From the NCBI RefSeq assembly GCF_040546025.1, contig NZ_JBEPNA010000015.1, positions 1 to 60,930 on the forward strand: 60,930 bases of DNA, given 5' to 3'. Position numbers and translations under genes: made by a program. The notes under the pieces are model-generated. The model saw only the letters and a program-made list of their open reading frames with translations, did no database searches and was not told the origin of the DNA. This DNA is from Marisediminicola sp040546025. GTDB taxonomy: Bacteria > Actinomycetota > Actinomycetes > Actinomycetales > Microbacteriaceae. Of the stretch, positions 17,021 through 26,134 are shown in pieces (within the stretch, counting starts at the first letter, position 1; each line of letters opens with the position of its first letter).

Positions 17021-18787
17021 GTGACCTCCTCCCGCCACCCCCTGGCAGATGTCGACGCGACGAAGCCGTTTCGCGCTCTCGGCGGGTGGCTCAAGCCGCA
17101 TCGGTGGCGCATCCTTCTCGCTGCACTGCTGTTCGGCATCAAGGACTGCCCGCAGTGGGTGCTTCCAGTCATCACCGCGGCGGTGATCGATGTCGTCGTC
17201 GACCGCGGGGAGGTGACGCACCTGCTGTGGCTGCTGATCGCCGCCCTCGTGATCCTCGTGCAGAACTTTCCCACCAATATGCTGTTCGTGCGCCTGTACA
17301 TGGGCAGCGTGCGGCACCTCGCGGCCGACGTCCGCAATGGGCTCACGCACCGGCTGCAGGAGCTGTCGATCGGGTACCACTCGCGGATGAGCTCGTCGAT
17401 CATCCAGAGCAAGCTCGTACGAGATGTGGAGAACATCGAGCTGATGCTGCAGCAGAGCGCGCAGACCGGATTATCGGCGCTGTTCGTGTTGTCCGGTGCG
17501 ATCGTCGTCACCTCGGTCAGGGCGCCCGCGTTCGTCCCGGTGTTCGTGCTTGCCGTTCCGCTTGCCGTGCTTCTCGTGCGCGGGCTCCGGAGCCGGTCGA
17601 ATGCCCGCAACGAGGTCTTCCGGCACAGCGTCGAGCACCTCTCGGCACGGGTCGGCGAGATGGCGGCGCTCATGCCGATCACGCGCGCGCACGGGCTGGA
17701 GTCGACCGCCGCGGGCCGGGTCGGCGCGAGCGCGGACCGGGTCCGGAGCGCCGGGCTGGCGCTGGACCGCCTCAACGGGTCGTTTGGGTCGTTGAGCTGG
17801 ATCTCCTACCAGGCGCTCGGGGTGCTCTGCCTCGTCGGCGCGGCCGCTGCCGCGCTCACGGGGATTGTGCCGATCAGCGCGGGAGAGGTCGTGCTTCTCA
17901 GCACCTACTTCACCATCCTGACGAGCAGCATCATCGGGCTGCTGTCGCTCGCTCCCGTCATCGCGAAGGGCCGCGAGTCGATCAAGTCCATCTGCGAGGT
18001 GCTGCAGGAGCCGGATGTCGAACGCAATCACGGCCGATCCCTCGTCCGAGAGGTGCGAGGCGACATCCGGCTCGACGACGTCGGATTCATTCACCCGGAT
18101 GGTGCCGGGGAACGCCCGGCGCTCGCCGGGATGTCGTTGCACATCAGGCCGGGCGAGACGGTCGCCTTTGTCGGTCCCTCCGGCTCCGGCAAGTCGACCC
18201 TGCTCAACCTCGTGCTTGGATTCCTCCGGCCGACATCGGGCCGGATCCTGCTCGACGGCGCCGACATGGCCACTCTCGACATGCGCAGCTTCCGCTCGTC
18301 GGTCTCGGTGGTGCCTCAGGAATCCGTGCTCTTCGAGGGCTCGGTGCGCGACAACATCGCGTACGGCCTCGACGGGGTGTCCGACGAGCAAGTGCGCCGG
18401 GCGATCGTCGATGCCAACGCGACCGACATTGTCGAGCGGATGCCGCTGGGGTGGAACACCATCGTCGGGGAGCGCGGGTCGCGCCTGTCGGGCGGGCAGC
18501 GCCAGCGACTCGCGATCGCACGTGCCCTCGTTCGCGACCCGCGAGTTCTCCTGCTCGACGAGGCGACATCCGCCCTCGACGGCGAGTCGGAGCGCCTCGT
18601 CCAGCAGGCCCTCGGGCGGCTCATGGGGGGCAGGACCACACTCGTCGTCGCGCACCGGCTGTCGACGATTCGGTCCGCAGACCGAATCGTCGTGCTTGAC
18701 GGCGGGCGCATCGTGGAGATCGGCACGCACGAGCAGCTGGTGGCCCTCGACGGGAGATACGCACGCCTGGTGAATGCGCAAAGGTAG
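17021..18787 (+). CDS. ABC half-transporter, membrane domain fused to ATPase
   Basis: A 588-residue type IV (exporter-fold) ABC protein. Six membrane helices occupy about residues 20-310. The nucleotide domain follows, with Walker A GPSGSGKS (385-392), signature LSGGQ (489-493), Walker B LLLDEATSALD, and the switch histidine in VVAHRLSTI. It would work as a homodimer, pumping a substrate out or, as in some sugar loci, importing a glycan fragment. The GTG at 17021 lies 1 bp past the hydrolase stop, so it is the operon's last gene. Its link to mannoside metabolism is by position only, and it cannot replace the missing importer ATPase because its domains are fused. Confidence 0.85.
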   Translation: MTSSRHPLADVDATKPFRALGGWLKPHRWRILLAALLFGIKDCPQWVLPVITAAVIDVVVDRGEVTHLLWLLIAALVILVQNFPTNMLFVRLYMGSVRHLAADVRNGLTHRLQELSIGYHSRMSSSIIQSKLVRDVENIELMLQQSAQTGLSALFVLSGAIVVTSVRAPAFVPVFVLAVPLAVLLVRGLRSRSNARNEVFRHSVEHLSARVGEMAALMPITRAHGLESTAAGRVGASADRVRSAGLALDRLNGSFGSLSWISYQALGVLCLVGAAAAALTGIVPISAGEVVLLSTYFTILTSSIIGLLSLAPVIAKGRESIKSICEVLQEPDVERNHGRSLVREVRGDIRLDDVGFIHPDGAGERPALAGMSLHIRPGETVAFVGPSGSGKSTLLNLVLGFLRPTSGRILLDGADMATLDMRSFRSSVSVVPQESVLFEGSVRDNIAYGLDGVSDEQVRRAIVDANATDIVERMPLGWNTIVGERGSRLSGGQRQRLAIARALVRDPRVLLLDEATSALDGESERLVQQALGRLMGGRTTLVVAHRLSTIRSADRIVVLDGGRIVEIGTHEQLVALDGRYARLVNAQR

Positions 18788-18805
18788 CCCGCTTGGTCGC
18801 CCGCG

Positions 18806-19342
18806 CTACAGGGCGGATGCGATGTTGCCCATTACGTCGAACTCGGCGTCTCGCGGGTTCCCCAGATGCAAAGTCCTCACGGAACTGCAGCGCACCGCTC
18901 GCATGCAGGCGGGAAGGTCACCGCAATTGTCGACGCAGCGGAGGTCACAGAGAAAAGACGGGCCCGCAAAAAGCAATTTAAACAATCGGAGATGGACGGC
19001 TGTAGTTGAGCGCGCCGACGCGAATTCGAGATATAGATCATTGCGAACCCGATTCCCCGGCGGGCGGATGCTTTCCGCCATCTCGAGCTGGTTTTCATCG
19101 TGAAAAGCTCCTTCGAGGTTAAAAGCCGTATCGCGGTGGCACTGGAATTGCATGAAAGTAATCGTCCAGGCAGACAAAACCCGCCGATCAACTCCGGCAC
19201 GTTGTTTGTACTGACGCCGAAGTTGCCCTGACGGAACGACACTCCGTTGCTGTGCGCGTGGCTGATGTCTAAGGGGCGACGGAATGCGTCGATCGACTGG
19301 ATGATTCGGGGCATTTTTCGCACGACGGGCAGCGGTGCTCAT
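18806..19342 (-). pseudogene. Possible decayed gene, unknown family
   Basis: On the minus strand two frames look like successive parts of one protein. The first (about 19320-19170) reads SIDAFRRPLDISHAHSNGV, then NNVPELIGGFCLP. The second (about 19170-18806) reads TFMQFQCHRDTAFNLEGAFH and goes on to LHLGNPRDAEFDVMGNI before a stop. Neither has a good ribosome site, and I cannot name the family. The base composition is less GC-rich than in the flanking operon. It may be a frameshifted relic or chance. Confidence 0.3.
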
Positions 19343-19398
19343 CCGGGTGCGCGCCCGCTTATCCCGATGTGATGATTTTTGCGTGTCCGCGAGAGTTT

Positions 19399-20331
19399 CT
19401 AGGTTCGCAGAAACCGCTTGAGATGATGCACCTGGTCGTCGAGGGCGCGGCGGGAGATTGCCGCATCGGCGACGAGTTGATCGAAGCCGTGATAGGCGCC
19501 GGCTATTTGATGTAACTCCACGGAAACTCCTGCCTGAAGGAGGCGGAGAGCGTAGCTGATGGCCTCGTCCCTCAGCGGGTCGAGTTCGGCGGTCATGATG
19601 TAGGTGCTTGGCAGGCCTTCGAGCGTGAGTTCTCTGGCGGGCGCTGCGTAACTGGTCACGTTAGCGGTCCCGGAAAGATATTGGCGCCACATTGCCCGGT
19701 TGTTTCGACTGTCCCAGACAGGCGTGTCAGCGAAGGTCGACATGGAGGTCGATTGCATCCGGTCGTCGAGCACCGGATAGAGCAGCATTTGGAGCGCGAC
19801 TACCGGTCCGTTTCGGTCGCGTGCAATCAGCGCTGTCGCGGCGGCGAGGGCTCCACCAGCACTCGACCCGGCCAAGGCGACACGCGAAGTATCGATGTTG
19901 AGTTCGTTCGCGTGCTCGACTACCCACAAGAGTCCTGAGTAGCAGTCCTCCACCCCGGACGGGAATGGGTGCTCGGGAGCGAGTCGGTAGTTGATCGATA
20001 TGACGACGCAGCCCGCCTCGGCGGCGTATCTGAGGCAGCGGGGATGCTCGGACTCGAGGTCTCCGAGTACGAACGCGCCGCCGTGAAAGAACACCACTGC
20101 AGGGCGAAGTTGAGTGGTGTCTGTCGGCCGGTAGATCCTGACCACAATGGACTCGTTGCCGTCCGAACAGGGGATGTCCCGGTCTTCGAATTCGACTCGG
20201 CCGAGGGTCTCCTCCTCGGCAGAGGAGGACGTCTCCCGCAGCGACAGGGCGAGTGCTCGCGCGGAGTGTTGATCTTCGATGTTTGGTCGTTCCATCAACA
20301 CGCTCGCCGCAGCCAGTTCGGGGTCCATCAT
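19399..20331 (-). CDS. HSL-family alpha/beta hydrolase (esterase)
   Basis: A 310-residue carboxylesterase of the hormone-sensitive-lipase branch. The oxyanion motif HGGAF is at residues 83-87. The nucleophile Ser157 sits in GSSAGG, the acid in AELDPLRDEA, and the histidine in GAYHGFD. No signal peptide is present, so it is cytosolic and cleaves short-chain or aromatic esters. The ATG at 20331 has only a weak GGAA before it; a second ATG follows at 20328. It lies 135 bp downstream of the PucR-like regulator on the same strand and may be co-transcribed with it. Confidence 0.88.
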   Translation of the reverse strand: MMDPELAAASVLMERPNIEDQHSARALALSLRETSSSAEEETLGRVEFEDRDIPCSDGNESIVVRIYRPTDTTQLRPAVVFFHGGAFVLGDLESEHPRCLRYAAEAGCVVISINYRLAPEHPFPSGVEDCYSGLLWVVEHANELNIDTSRVALAGSSAGGALAAATALIARDRNGPVVALQMLLYPVLDDRMQSTSMSTFADTPVWDSRNNRAMWRQYLSGTANVTSYAAPARELTLEGLPSTYIMTAELDPLRDEAISYALRLLQAGVSVELHQIAGAYHGFDQLVADAAISRRALDDQVHHLKRFLRT

Positions 20332-20466
20332 TGGCCATCATTCCGTTCCCACAGAGTTAGTTGATCGGGGCACTACTTCGTGCCTCAGAGTTATGTCAGT
20401 CTTTCAGCAAGGTCATCCGGCCACCTCCGCACGTCGGTGGAAGATAGTCCGACAGTTGGCGAAGCG

Positions 20467-21555
20467 TCAGGACCACCCTGCGATTCGGTAGAGCTGTAGG
20501 GAGAGCGCCAGCTGGAAGAGCGCGTCCGACGCGGCGAGGTCCAAATTCAGCTTCCGTTCCGCGTTTTTCAGGCGGTGGGCAAGGGAGCTGTGGTGGAGGT
20601 TCAGTTCCATTGATGCTGAGCGAAGGCTTCGGTGGCGACAGAAAGCGTCGAGCGCGATGAGCTCCGCGCGGCCCGATTCAGACTGGGCCAAGAATGTCAG
20701 TCGGGTTACGAGGTGTGTGGACCCCGCGGCAGCCGGGTGGATGTCGGCGAGGTGGCTGAGGGCACCGAGTGTTTCGCAGTCGACAAAGGTCGGGCCGAGG
20801 ACTGCAGATGTCAAGTGGATCGCCCGGCGAGCCGTTGCGAGCGAGACGTGCGCGTCAATGATTCCGGCGCGACAGCCAATCGACGTGAGAGCTGACCACG
20901 GTGGCGGTGGGAGGGGTGTGCCTTGAGCGACGTCGCGGACCAATGCGACAAGAAACTGGTCATCGCGGTGAATCTGGCTTGCCTGGAGGTGATGAAAATG
21001 GGCCCACTCGCGAACTGAAGTGTCAGCTTCTGCCGCGGACATCGTCGGCGCGATGACCAGCACCCGCACATCCCACTCAGCACGGAATCCCAATCCGCGA
21101 ATGGCATCCGTTCTTAGTTCAGCGGGTGCATCTCGGGAAAGCACCACGGTTAGGTCGTTCGTCTCGTCAGCGCGGGACGAGCTTGGAGATCGCTCGAGAA
21201 TCGTCGCCGCGGAGAGCGCCATCCGTTCTATCACTAGCTCGCCCAGCGATACGTTGTCCGAGGAATTAGCGATCCACACTCTCCCGAACCGTCGCGAGCT
21301 GGTTGTCACCGCCAAACTGATCACGTCTTGTGGCGGATCGGTCGAAACACGGCGACCGCGGTCGTCGAAGGCGCAGCCCCCCACGCCGGCTTCACTTGCG
21401 AACCCTGCCGGCGCGCCGATTAGCCGGGCCGAAGAACGTACCAGTTCATCCAAACCGCCCCTGGTCTCGACCAGACGGTCAAAGAACGCGATCACGCGCA
21501 GGGCGTTCTCCGCCTCGGATCCTTCCGAGGATAGGCGCCGAAGTAACCCTTCCAT
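20467..21555 (-). CDS. PucR/CdaR-type transcriptional regulator
   Basis: A 362-residue regulator. The C-terminus has the PucR-type helix-turn-helix: ELIALDAFCRHRSLRSAS, then LNLHHSSLAHRLKNAE, ending in LALSLQLYRI, as is usual for this group. The N-terminal part looks like a GAF-type sensor (LDELVRSSARLIGAPAGFAS). It is divergent from the ribose-type ABC operon, with 243 bp between them that include a perfect palindrome. It probably controls that importer and perhaps the esterase gene behind it in response to an unknown ligand. Confidence 0.8.
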   Translation of the reverse strand: MEGLLRRLSSEGSEAENALRVIAFFDRLVETRGGLDELVRSSARLIGAPAGFASEAGVGGCAFDDRGRRVSTDPPQDVISLAVTTSSRRFGRVWIANSSDNVSLGELVIERMALSAATILERSPSSSRADETNDLTVVLSRDAPAELRTDAIRGLGFRAEWDVRVLVIAPTMSAAEADTSVREWAHFHHLQASQIHRDDQFLVALVRDVAQGTPLPPPPWSALTSIGCRAGIIDAHVSLATARRAIHLTSAVLGPTFVDCETLGALSHLADIHPAAAGSTHLVTRLTFLAQSESGRAELIALDAFCRHRSLRSASMELNLHHSSLAHRLKNAERKLNLDLAASDALFQLALSLQLYRIAGWS

Positions 21556-21707
21556 CTGTGCCCTCCGTTGGGAACTGACCGAAGATCAGTCGCGGAAATG
21601 AAGCATAGCTGTCGATCGGAGATCGGGCTGTACCTGTGGCGGGAAATGCTGGGAGTGTCCAACAGACCTATGGTTGGGTTCATCATCCGCCATCTGTCGG
21701 AAGTACT

Positions 21708-21727
21708 TGCATCCGCGAGCGGATGCA
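21708..21727. promoter_or_regulatory. Perfect 20-bp palindrome, candidate operator
   Basis: TGCATCCGCGAGCGGATGCA is two 9-base arms around GA. It lies about 70 bp before the binding-protein start and 150 bp before the PucR-like gene. The divergent layout makes it a good candidate operator for that regulator or for one encoded elsewhere. It could instead be a hairpin in the leader of the ABC transcript. Confidence 0.6.
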
Positions 21728-21798
21728 CCGGGCGAGGGACGCTGGGAGGCTGATCTCACCGCCGGGACGCTACCGGTGTCCACTCAAAGGAGAGTCAA

Positions 21799-22767
21799 GT
21801 GAAACATCGCCCTATCGCAGCCATGGCAGCAACCGCCGCGCTGCTCCTCGCCGTCTCCGCCTGCAGTGTTCCCAGCGATACCGCGGCCGCGGGCGGCGAC
21901 GAAGCCTCGACCGGAGTCAAGAAGATTTTCTTCTCAAACATTCTTCCTTCGTACCCGCCGCTCGCTGAGGCTGATAAGTGCTTCCTCGAGCAGGCGAAAA
22001 AGTTGGGCATTGAAGCGTCCACAGCTGGTCCGACGAGTGGCGCAACGGACAACCAGAAGAGCATCGACCTCGTCTCCCAGGCGATCGCTACCGGCTACGA
22101 CGCGATCATCATGCAGCCGATCGACAAGGCACAGTTCACTCCGGTGATGGAACAGGCGAAGGCAGCGGGGATACTCCTTGCCACCATGAATACGAGCGAC
22201 ACAACAGATGTCCAGGACTTCACGGTGGGAACTGACTATGGAACCCAGGGTGCTGCCATTGCTGCGGCAATTTCCGAGCGGGATGGCCAGCAAAATATCG
22301 GAATCATCGGCGGTGCGCCCACGGGAACCCACAACATCTTCGTCGAGGGAGTGAAAGACGGAATCGTCTCCCAGGATCTCTCGAACGTTTCATTCATCGT
22401 CGAAGGGTTCGACGAGGGTGACCCGAGCAAGACTGTCGATGTCGTGAACCAAATGCTGACCGCACACCCTGAAATCAACGTCGTTCTGTCTTGGCAGGGT
22501 GTCTCATCGACGGGAATCATCGCCGCGATCAAGGAAAAGGGCGCTGTGGGAACGATCGTCGGCGTCACCAACGATGTGACCCCCGAGACCATCGACGGCA
22601 TCAAGGAAGGCGTGCTCTTCGGCACGTCGAAGCAGAACTTCTGCAAGATGGCAGTTCTCGCCGTAGACAACCTCGTTGCCCTCGCGAATGGGGAGAGCGT
22701 TGATAAGGCGATCGACTCCGGGATCACATTCGTTACCAAAGACAACGTTGACGAGGAGAGCGAGTAG
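21799..22767 (+). CDS. Ribose-type ABC transporter substrate-binding lipoprotein
   Basis: A 322-residue periplasmic-binding-like protein of the RbsB type. The lipobox VSACS puts the lipidated cysteine at about residue 22. The core shows the two Rossmann-like lobes: KKIFFSNILPSYPPL, IATGYDAIIMQPIDKAQFTP, NIGIIGGAPTGTHN, and the C-terminal IDGIKEGVLFGTSKQNF. The ligand is probably a monosaccharide, polyol or similar small molecule and cannot be read from sequence. It is the first gene of a three-gene importer operon. A GGAG ribosome site precedes the ATG. Confidence 0.9.
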   Translation: MKHRPIAAMAATAALLLAVSACSVPSDTAAAGGDEASTGVKKIFFSNILPSYPPLAEADKCFLEQAKKLGIEASTAGPTSGATDNQKSIDLVSQAIATGYDAIIMQPIDKAQFTPVMEQAKAAGILLATMNTSDTTDVQDFTVGTDYGTQGAAIAAAISERDGQQNIGIIGGAPTGTHNIFVEGVKDGIVSQDLSNVSFIVEGFDEGDPSKTVDVVNQMLTAHPEINVVLSWQGVSSTGIIAAIKEKGAVGTIVGVTNDVTPETIDGIKEGVLFGTSKQNFCKMAVLAVDNLVALANGESVDKAIDSGITFVTKDNVDEESE

Positions 22768-23523
22768 ATGACAGCACCCAAGGGCACCCAACCCGCGCTC
22801 GAGCTTCGCGGGGTGACCAAACGGTTCGGCCGCGTCACTGCGTTGGAAGAGGTGAGTCTCACCGTGAGCAGGGGGGAAATCCTCGCCATCGTTGGTGACA
22901 ATGGGGCGGGTAAGTCCACTCTCATCAAGGCCATTAGCGGGGTACACCGCCCCGACGAGGGCGAAATTCTGGTTGAAGGTGAGCCGGTGACGCTCGCCAG
23001 CCCCGCGGATGCTCGTTCGGCTGGCATCGCAACTGTGTTTCAAGATCTCGCCCTCGTTGAGTGTCTTGATGTCTCGACGAATATGTTCCTCGGGCAGTTT
23101 CCACGCCGTGGTTGGTTCGTCGATCGCAAAAAAATGGACCTGGAATCGAGGCGGTTCCTCGATGAACTGAAGGTGACTGTCGCGGATGTTCACACTCAGA
23201 TCGGAATGCTTTCGGGTGGCCAGCGTCAGATCATCTCGATCGCGCGCGCAGTCCGCGCCGGCGCAACGACTATCCTCCTCGACGAACCAACGGCTGCGCT
23301 CGGCGTTCGCGAAACGATGCATGCAGGGAACATCATCGCGACGCTGAGAGAAGCAAACAACGCCGTGATCTGCGTAAGTCACGACATCGAGTTTGTGTTC
23401 AAGATCGCTGACCGGATCGTCGTCATGCGACTAGGCAAGGTCGCGGGAATTCGCACTGTGGCCGAGACGACACGCGACGAGATCATCGCCTTGATTACTG
23501 GAACGAAACAGGAAGCAGCATGA
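22768..23523 (+). CDS. Ribose-type ABC transporter ATPase (single domain)
   Basis: A 251-residue ATPase with Walker A GDNGAGKST near residues 45-53, signature LSGGQRQ, and Walker B TTILLDEPTAALG. The RbsA family usually has two fused ATPase domains. This one has a single domain, as in the FrcA branch. The ATG follows the binding-protein stop directly. The stop overlaps the permease start by 4 bp. It energises import through the next gene's membrane channel. Confidence 0.9.
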   Translation: MTAPKGTQPALELRGVTKRFGRVTALEEVSLTVSRGEILAIVGDNGAGKSTLIKAISGVHRPDEGEILVEGEPVTLASPADARSAGIATVFQDLALVECLDVSTNMFLGQFPRRGWFVDRKKMDLESRRFLDELKVTVADVHTQIGMLSGGQRQIISIARAVRAGATTILLDEPTAALGVRETMHAGNIIATLREANNAVICVSHDIEFVFKIADRIVVMRLGKVAGIRTVAETTRDEIIALITGTKQEAA

Positions 23524-24566
23524 CCGCCAACGGAGCAACGACGACAACGGCATCCGGCCCACGAAGCGCATCTCTTGGTCAGACCCCACGACCGGGTGCT
23601 CTCGCGTGGCTGACGCGGTTCCTCCGGGACCGAGCACAGCTCGCGGGTCTTGTCGCAGTCCTTATTGGGTTGCTCGCTGTCTTTCAAATCGGCAATCCGG
23701 TATTTCTCAGCACCGGCAACATCCTTGAAATCCTGCGCGCCTCAACCCTTTACTTCATCGTTGCATGCCCGATGACGCTGGTGCTGGTGAGCGGAGGGCT
23801 TGACTTCTCCGCTGGCGCCTTATTCGCGACTGGCGGTGTCTCAGCAGGCCTGATGATGGTCGCCGGGGTCCCCTGGCCTCTAGCGGTAATCCTTGGGGTT
23901 GGCGTCGGTTGCGCACTGGGTGCAATAAACGCGTGGCTTTCGGTGCACCTCCGCGTCCCCCCGCTCATTGCGACGCTGGGCATGTTCTTCGTTGCAAGCG
24001 GAACAATCACTCTGATCACCAGCGGAAGCAGTGTGTACGGATTTCCCAAAGCCTTCACCGACCTCGGACAGGGCTTTCTCCTCGGGGTGCCCTTCCTTGT
24101 TCTTTATGCCGTCATCATCGGGGTCGTGTTCTGGATCCTCCTCGAGAAGACAAGCCTCGGCTACGATGCGCGGGCGGTCGGCGGCAATCGCGCAGCGGCG
24201 TCGGCCAACGGGATTCGAGTGAACCGCCATGACCTGATCATCTACTCCATGATGGGCGGAATCGCAGCGCTCGCGGGGATCATGGGCGCTGCGCGGCTGA
24301 GCTCCGCCAACCCTGCAGCTGGCGGGACAGCCCTCACGTTCCAGGTCGTGACGGCGGTCATCATCGGCGGGACTAGCTTATTCGGTGGTATCGGCAGTAT
24401 CGGTGGCAGTGCGCTCGGTGCTCTCTTGTTTGCGGTCATAAACAACGGACTTGTCGTGATCAACGTGAACTCCCTGGCGCAGAATATATTCGTGGGTGTC
24501 ATTCTGGTCTCGGCCGTCGCCATTGATCAGTTTCGACGTCGCCGCCAATTCACCTCCCGGCGGTGA
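23520..24566 (+). CDS. Ribose-type ABC transporter permease
   Basis: A 348-residue RbsC-like membrane protein with eight to ten membrane segments. Family traits are VSGGLDFSAGALFATGG, the long loop NAWLSVHLRVPPLIATLGM, and SLGYDARAVGGNRAAASANGIR cut by the next helix, then the C-terminal GGTSLFGGIGSIGGSALGAL. It probably works as a dimer with the preceding ATPase. The N-terminal 30 residues are polar and poorly conserved. Overlap with the ATPase gene supports the start at 23520. Confidence 0.9.
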   Translation: MTANGATTTTASGPRSASLGQTPRPGALAWLTRFLRDRAQLAGLVAVLIGLLAVFQIGNPVFLSTGNILEILRASTLYFIVACPMTLVLVSGGLDFSAGALFATGGVSAGLMMVAGVPWPLAVILGVGVGCALGAINAWLSVHLRVPPLIATLGMFFVASGTITLITSGSSVYGFPKAFTDLGQGFLLGVPFLVLYAVIIGVVFWILLEKTSLGYDARAVGGNRAAASANGIRVNRHDLIIYSMMGGIAALAGIMGAARLSSANPAAGGTALTFQVVTAVIIGGTSLFGGIGSIGGSALGALLFAVINNGLVVINVNSLAQNIFVGVILVSAVAIDQFRRRRQFTSRR

Positions 24567-24616
24567 TGGACCTGATGCGACGCCGCACCCATCGCCACGG
24601 GTCAGTCTCAACTTTC

Positions 24617-24664
24617 GGCAGGGCGTCGGGGTAATGAGGATGTATTGACGGGTCCGACCCTGCC
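24617..24664. terminator. Inverted repeat after the ABC operon
   Basis: GGCAGGG and TCGG at the left pair with CCGA and CCCTGCC at the right, with a two-base bulge and a loop of about 24 bases. It lies 50 bp after the permease stop and before the accessory island. It is a candidate terminator, though the loop is long. A short perfect palindrome, GCTCCTAGGAGC, follows at 24727. Confidence 0.35.
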
Positions 24665-24846
24665 CTCTCCCCACCGCCGCATCCTAAGAACGAATTCATT
24701 TCGTGTGCTTTTTCGAGGAACCGGAAGCTCCTAGGAGCGTCCACTCAGCGGGACGTGACCCGACCAGTTACCGCTAATGCGCCGGATGCAGCGCCGACTG
24801 CGCGCCGGAGCCGTTCGGCGTGATGCTCGCGACGTTCATCATCGGT

Positions 24847-24871
24847 TGCGCCCGTATGGTGAGTTGAGACA
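24847..24871 (+). repeat. Left terminal inverted repeat of the IS
   Basis: The sequence begins TGCGCCCGTATGGTGAGTTG and ends AGACA. It matches the complement of the right end in TGCGC, in CGT and in TTGAGACA. Confidence 0.8.
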
Positions 24872-24890
24872 GGGGTAAGGAGGATCCGGT

Positions 24891-25181
24891 ATGTCGGATC
24901 GTAGGAAGTTCACGCCGCAGTTCAAGGCTGACGCGGTGGCGCTGGTGCTCAGCTCGGGTCGGCCGATAGCTCAGGTGGCGCCGGAGATCGGCGTCGTGGA
25001 GGGCACTCTGGGGAACTGGGTGCGGGCGTGGAAAGAGGAACATCCCGAGGCGGGCAGGGATGAGCCGGGTCCGGTGGAGTGGGCCAAGTACAAGGCCCTG
25101 CAGCTCGAGCTCGCCGAGCTGAAGAGGGAGAACGAGTTCCTGGGAAAAGTCAGCGCCTTCTTTGCCGCGAAGCAACAGTGA
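24891..25181 (+). CDS. IS3-family transposase OrfA
   Basis: A 96-residue DNA-binding subunit. The helix-turn-helix is in RKFTPQFKADAVALVLSSG, then IAQVAPEIGVVEGTLGNWVR. A leucine-zipper helix, LQLELAELKRENEFLGK, lies near the C-terminus. GTAAGGAGGAT provides a strong ribosome site. A GGAAAAG stretch at 25142 could serve as the -1 slippery site that makes the fused OrfAB transposase, since the orfB frame is open through this region. The stop overlaps the GTG of orfB (GTGA). Confidence 0.92.
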   Translation: MSDRRKFTPQFKADAVALVLSSGRPIAQVAPEIGVVEGTLGNWVRAWKEEHPEAGRDEPGPVEWAKYKALQLELAELKRENEFLGKVSAFFAAKQQ

Positions 25182-26095
25182 GCGACGTGTTCGCGTTCAT
25201 TCGCTCAGAGAAGGCTCATTTCCCGGTGACCTGGATGTGTCACAAACTTGGTGTTGCCCGTGCCTCGTTCTACCGATGGTTGCTCCCCGAGGAGCCGACG
25301 CCGACCCAGCAACGCCACGTGATGCTGACCGAGCAGGTGAAGCGGGTCTACGACCGGGAGAAGGGCAAGGCCGGGCGTGACCAGATCGCTTTTCTGCTGC
25401 GCAACGAGGGCGTCCAGATCGCGGTCGGGACCGTCGGGTCGATCATGCGGGAGCTGGGCCTGCGCGCGGTGCGGATGAGGGCGTGGAAGAAGACCACCGA
25501 CCAGGACTGTGACGCCCGGACGGCTCATATCCGCAATCACATGCTCGACGTGCACGGCGTCCGCGATTTCTCTTCCGCCACCCCGGGCACCCGCCTCGTC
25601 GGCGACATCACCTACCTCCGGACGGGTTCGGGGTGGCTGTATTTGGCGACAGTAATCGACTTGTGCACCCGCGAGGTGATCGGCTGGGCGATGGCCTCGC
25701 ATATGCGCACCGAGTTGATCGTCGAGGCGATCGTCATGGCCCGCGACCACGGCCGGCTCGCTGGGTCCGGGGTGATCTTCCACTCCGACCGAGGTAGCCA
25801 ATACACCTCGACCCGGTTCCAGGACTGGTGCGCCTCGAACGGCATCACCCAGTCGATGGGCGCCGTTGGCGTGTGCTGGGACAACGCCGTGGCCGAGTCG
25901 TTCTTCTCCCACCTGAAGACCGAGATGTTCCACCAGCAGAGCTTCTCGAACCACCTCTCGGCCCGGACCGCGGTCATGGAATACATCGAGACTTGGTACA
26001 ACCGCCGCCGGCCTCACCGCCACAACGGCGGCATCAGCCCCGCCGCTGCGCGAGCAGCACATCACACCCGCGACCGCGAACCCGTGGCCGCATAA
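25178..26095 (+). CDS. IS3-family transposase OrfB (DDE integrase)
   Basis: A 305-residue catalytic subunit. An HTH_21-type region (ARASFYRWLLPEEPTPTQQR and the ReKGKAGRDQI region) comes first. The rve integrase core has Asp in VGDITYL, Asp in FHSDRGSQYTS and Glu in NAVAESFFSHLKTEM, the DDE triad with the lysine seven residues on. The end, WYNRRRPHRHNGGISPAA, is the usual C-terminus. All motifs are in one frame. GTG at 25178 overlaps the orfA stop. The OrfAB fusion would join near 25142. Confidence 0.92.
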   Translation: MSDVFAFIRSEKAHFPVTWMCHKLGVARASFYRWLLPEEPTPTQQRHVMLTEQVKRVYDREKGKAGRDQIAFLLRNEGVQIAVGTVGSIMRELGLRAVRMRAWKKTTDQDCDARTAHIRNHMLDVHGVRDFSSATPGTRLVGDITYLRTGSGWLYLATVIDLCTREVIGWAMASHMRTELIVEAIVMARDHGRLAGSGVIFHSDRGSQYTSTRFQDWCASNGITQSMGAVGVCWDNAVAESFFSHLKTEMFHQQSFSNHLSARTAVMEYIETWYNRRRPHRHNGGISPAAARAAHHTRDREPVAA

Positions 26096-26110
26096 GAAAA
26101 CCAATCAAAC

Positions 26111-26134
26111 TGTCTCAAAAACTTGACGAGCGCA
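26111..26134 (-). repeat. Right terminal inverted repeat of the IS
   Basis: Read on the minus strand it begins TGCGCTCGTCAAGTTTTTGA and ends GACA, mirroring the left end with one gap. GGT follows, as it precedes the left end. Confidence 0.8.

Larger units (their letters stand above)
24847..26134 (+). mobile_element. IS3-family insertion sequence, intact (copy 1)
   Basis: A 1288-bp element with imperfect terminal inverted repeats (24847-24871 and 26111-26134) and a 3-bp target duplication, GGT, on both sides (24844-24846, 26135-26137). It carries overlapping orfA and orfB with an intact DDE triad, so it may be active. The first 95 bp of a second copy, identical over all that is visible and in the same orientation, occupy the end of this window (60836-60930). 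Confidence 0.92.

Noticed and set aside
15814..17775. A 653-codon open frame on the minus strand.
   Set aside because: Antisense to the mannosidase end, the GH113-like gene and the half-transporter; low-complexity Arg/Ser/Pro composition typical of shadow frames.
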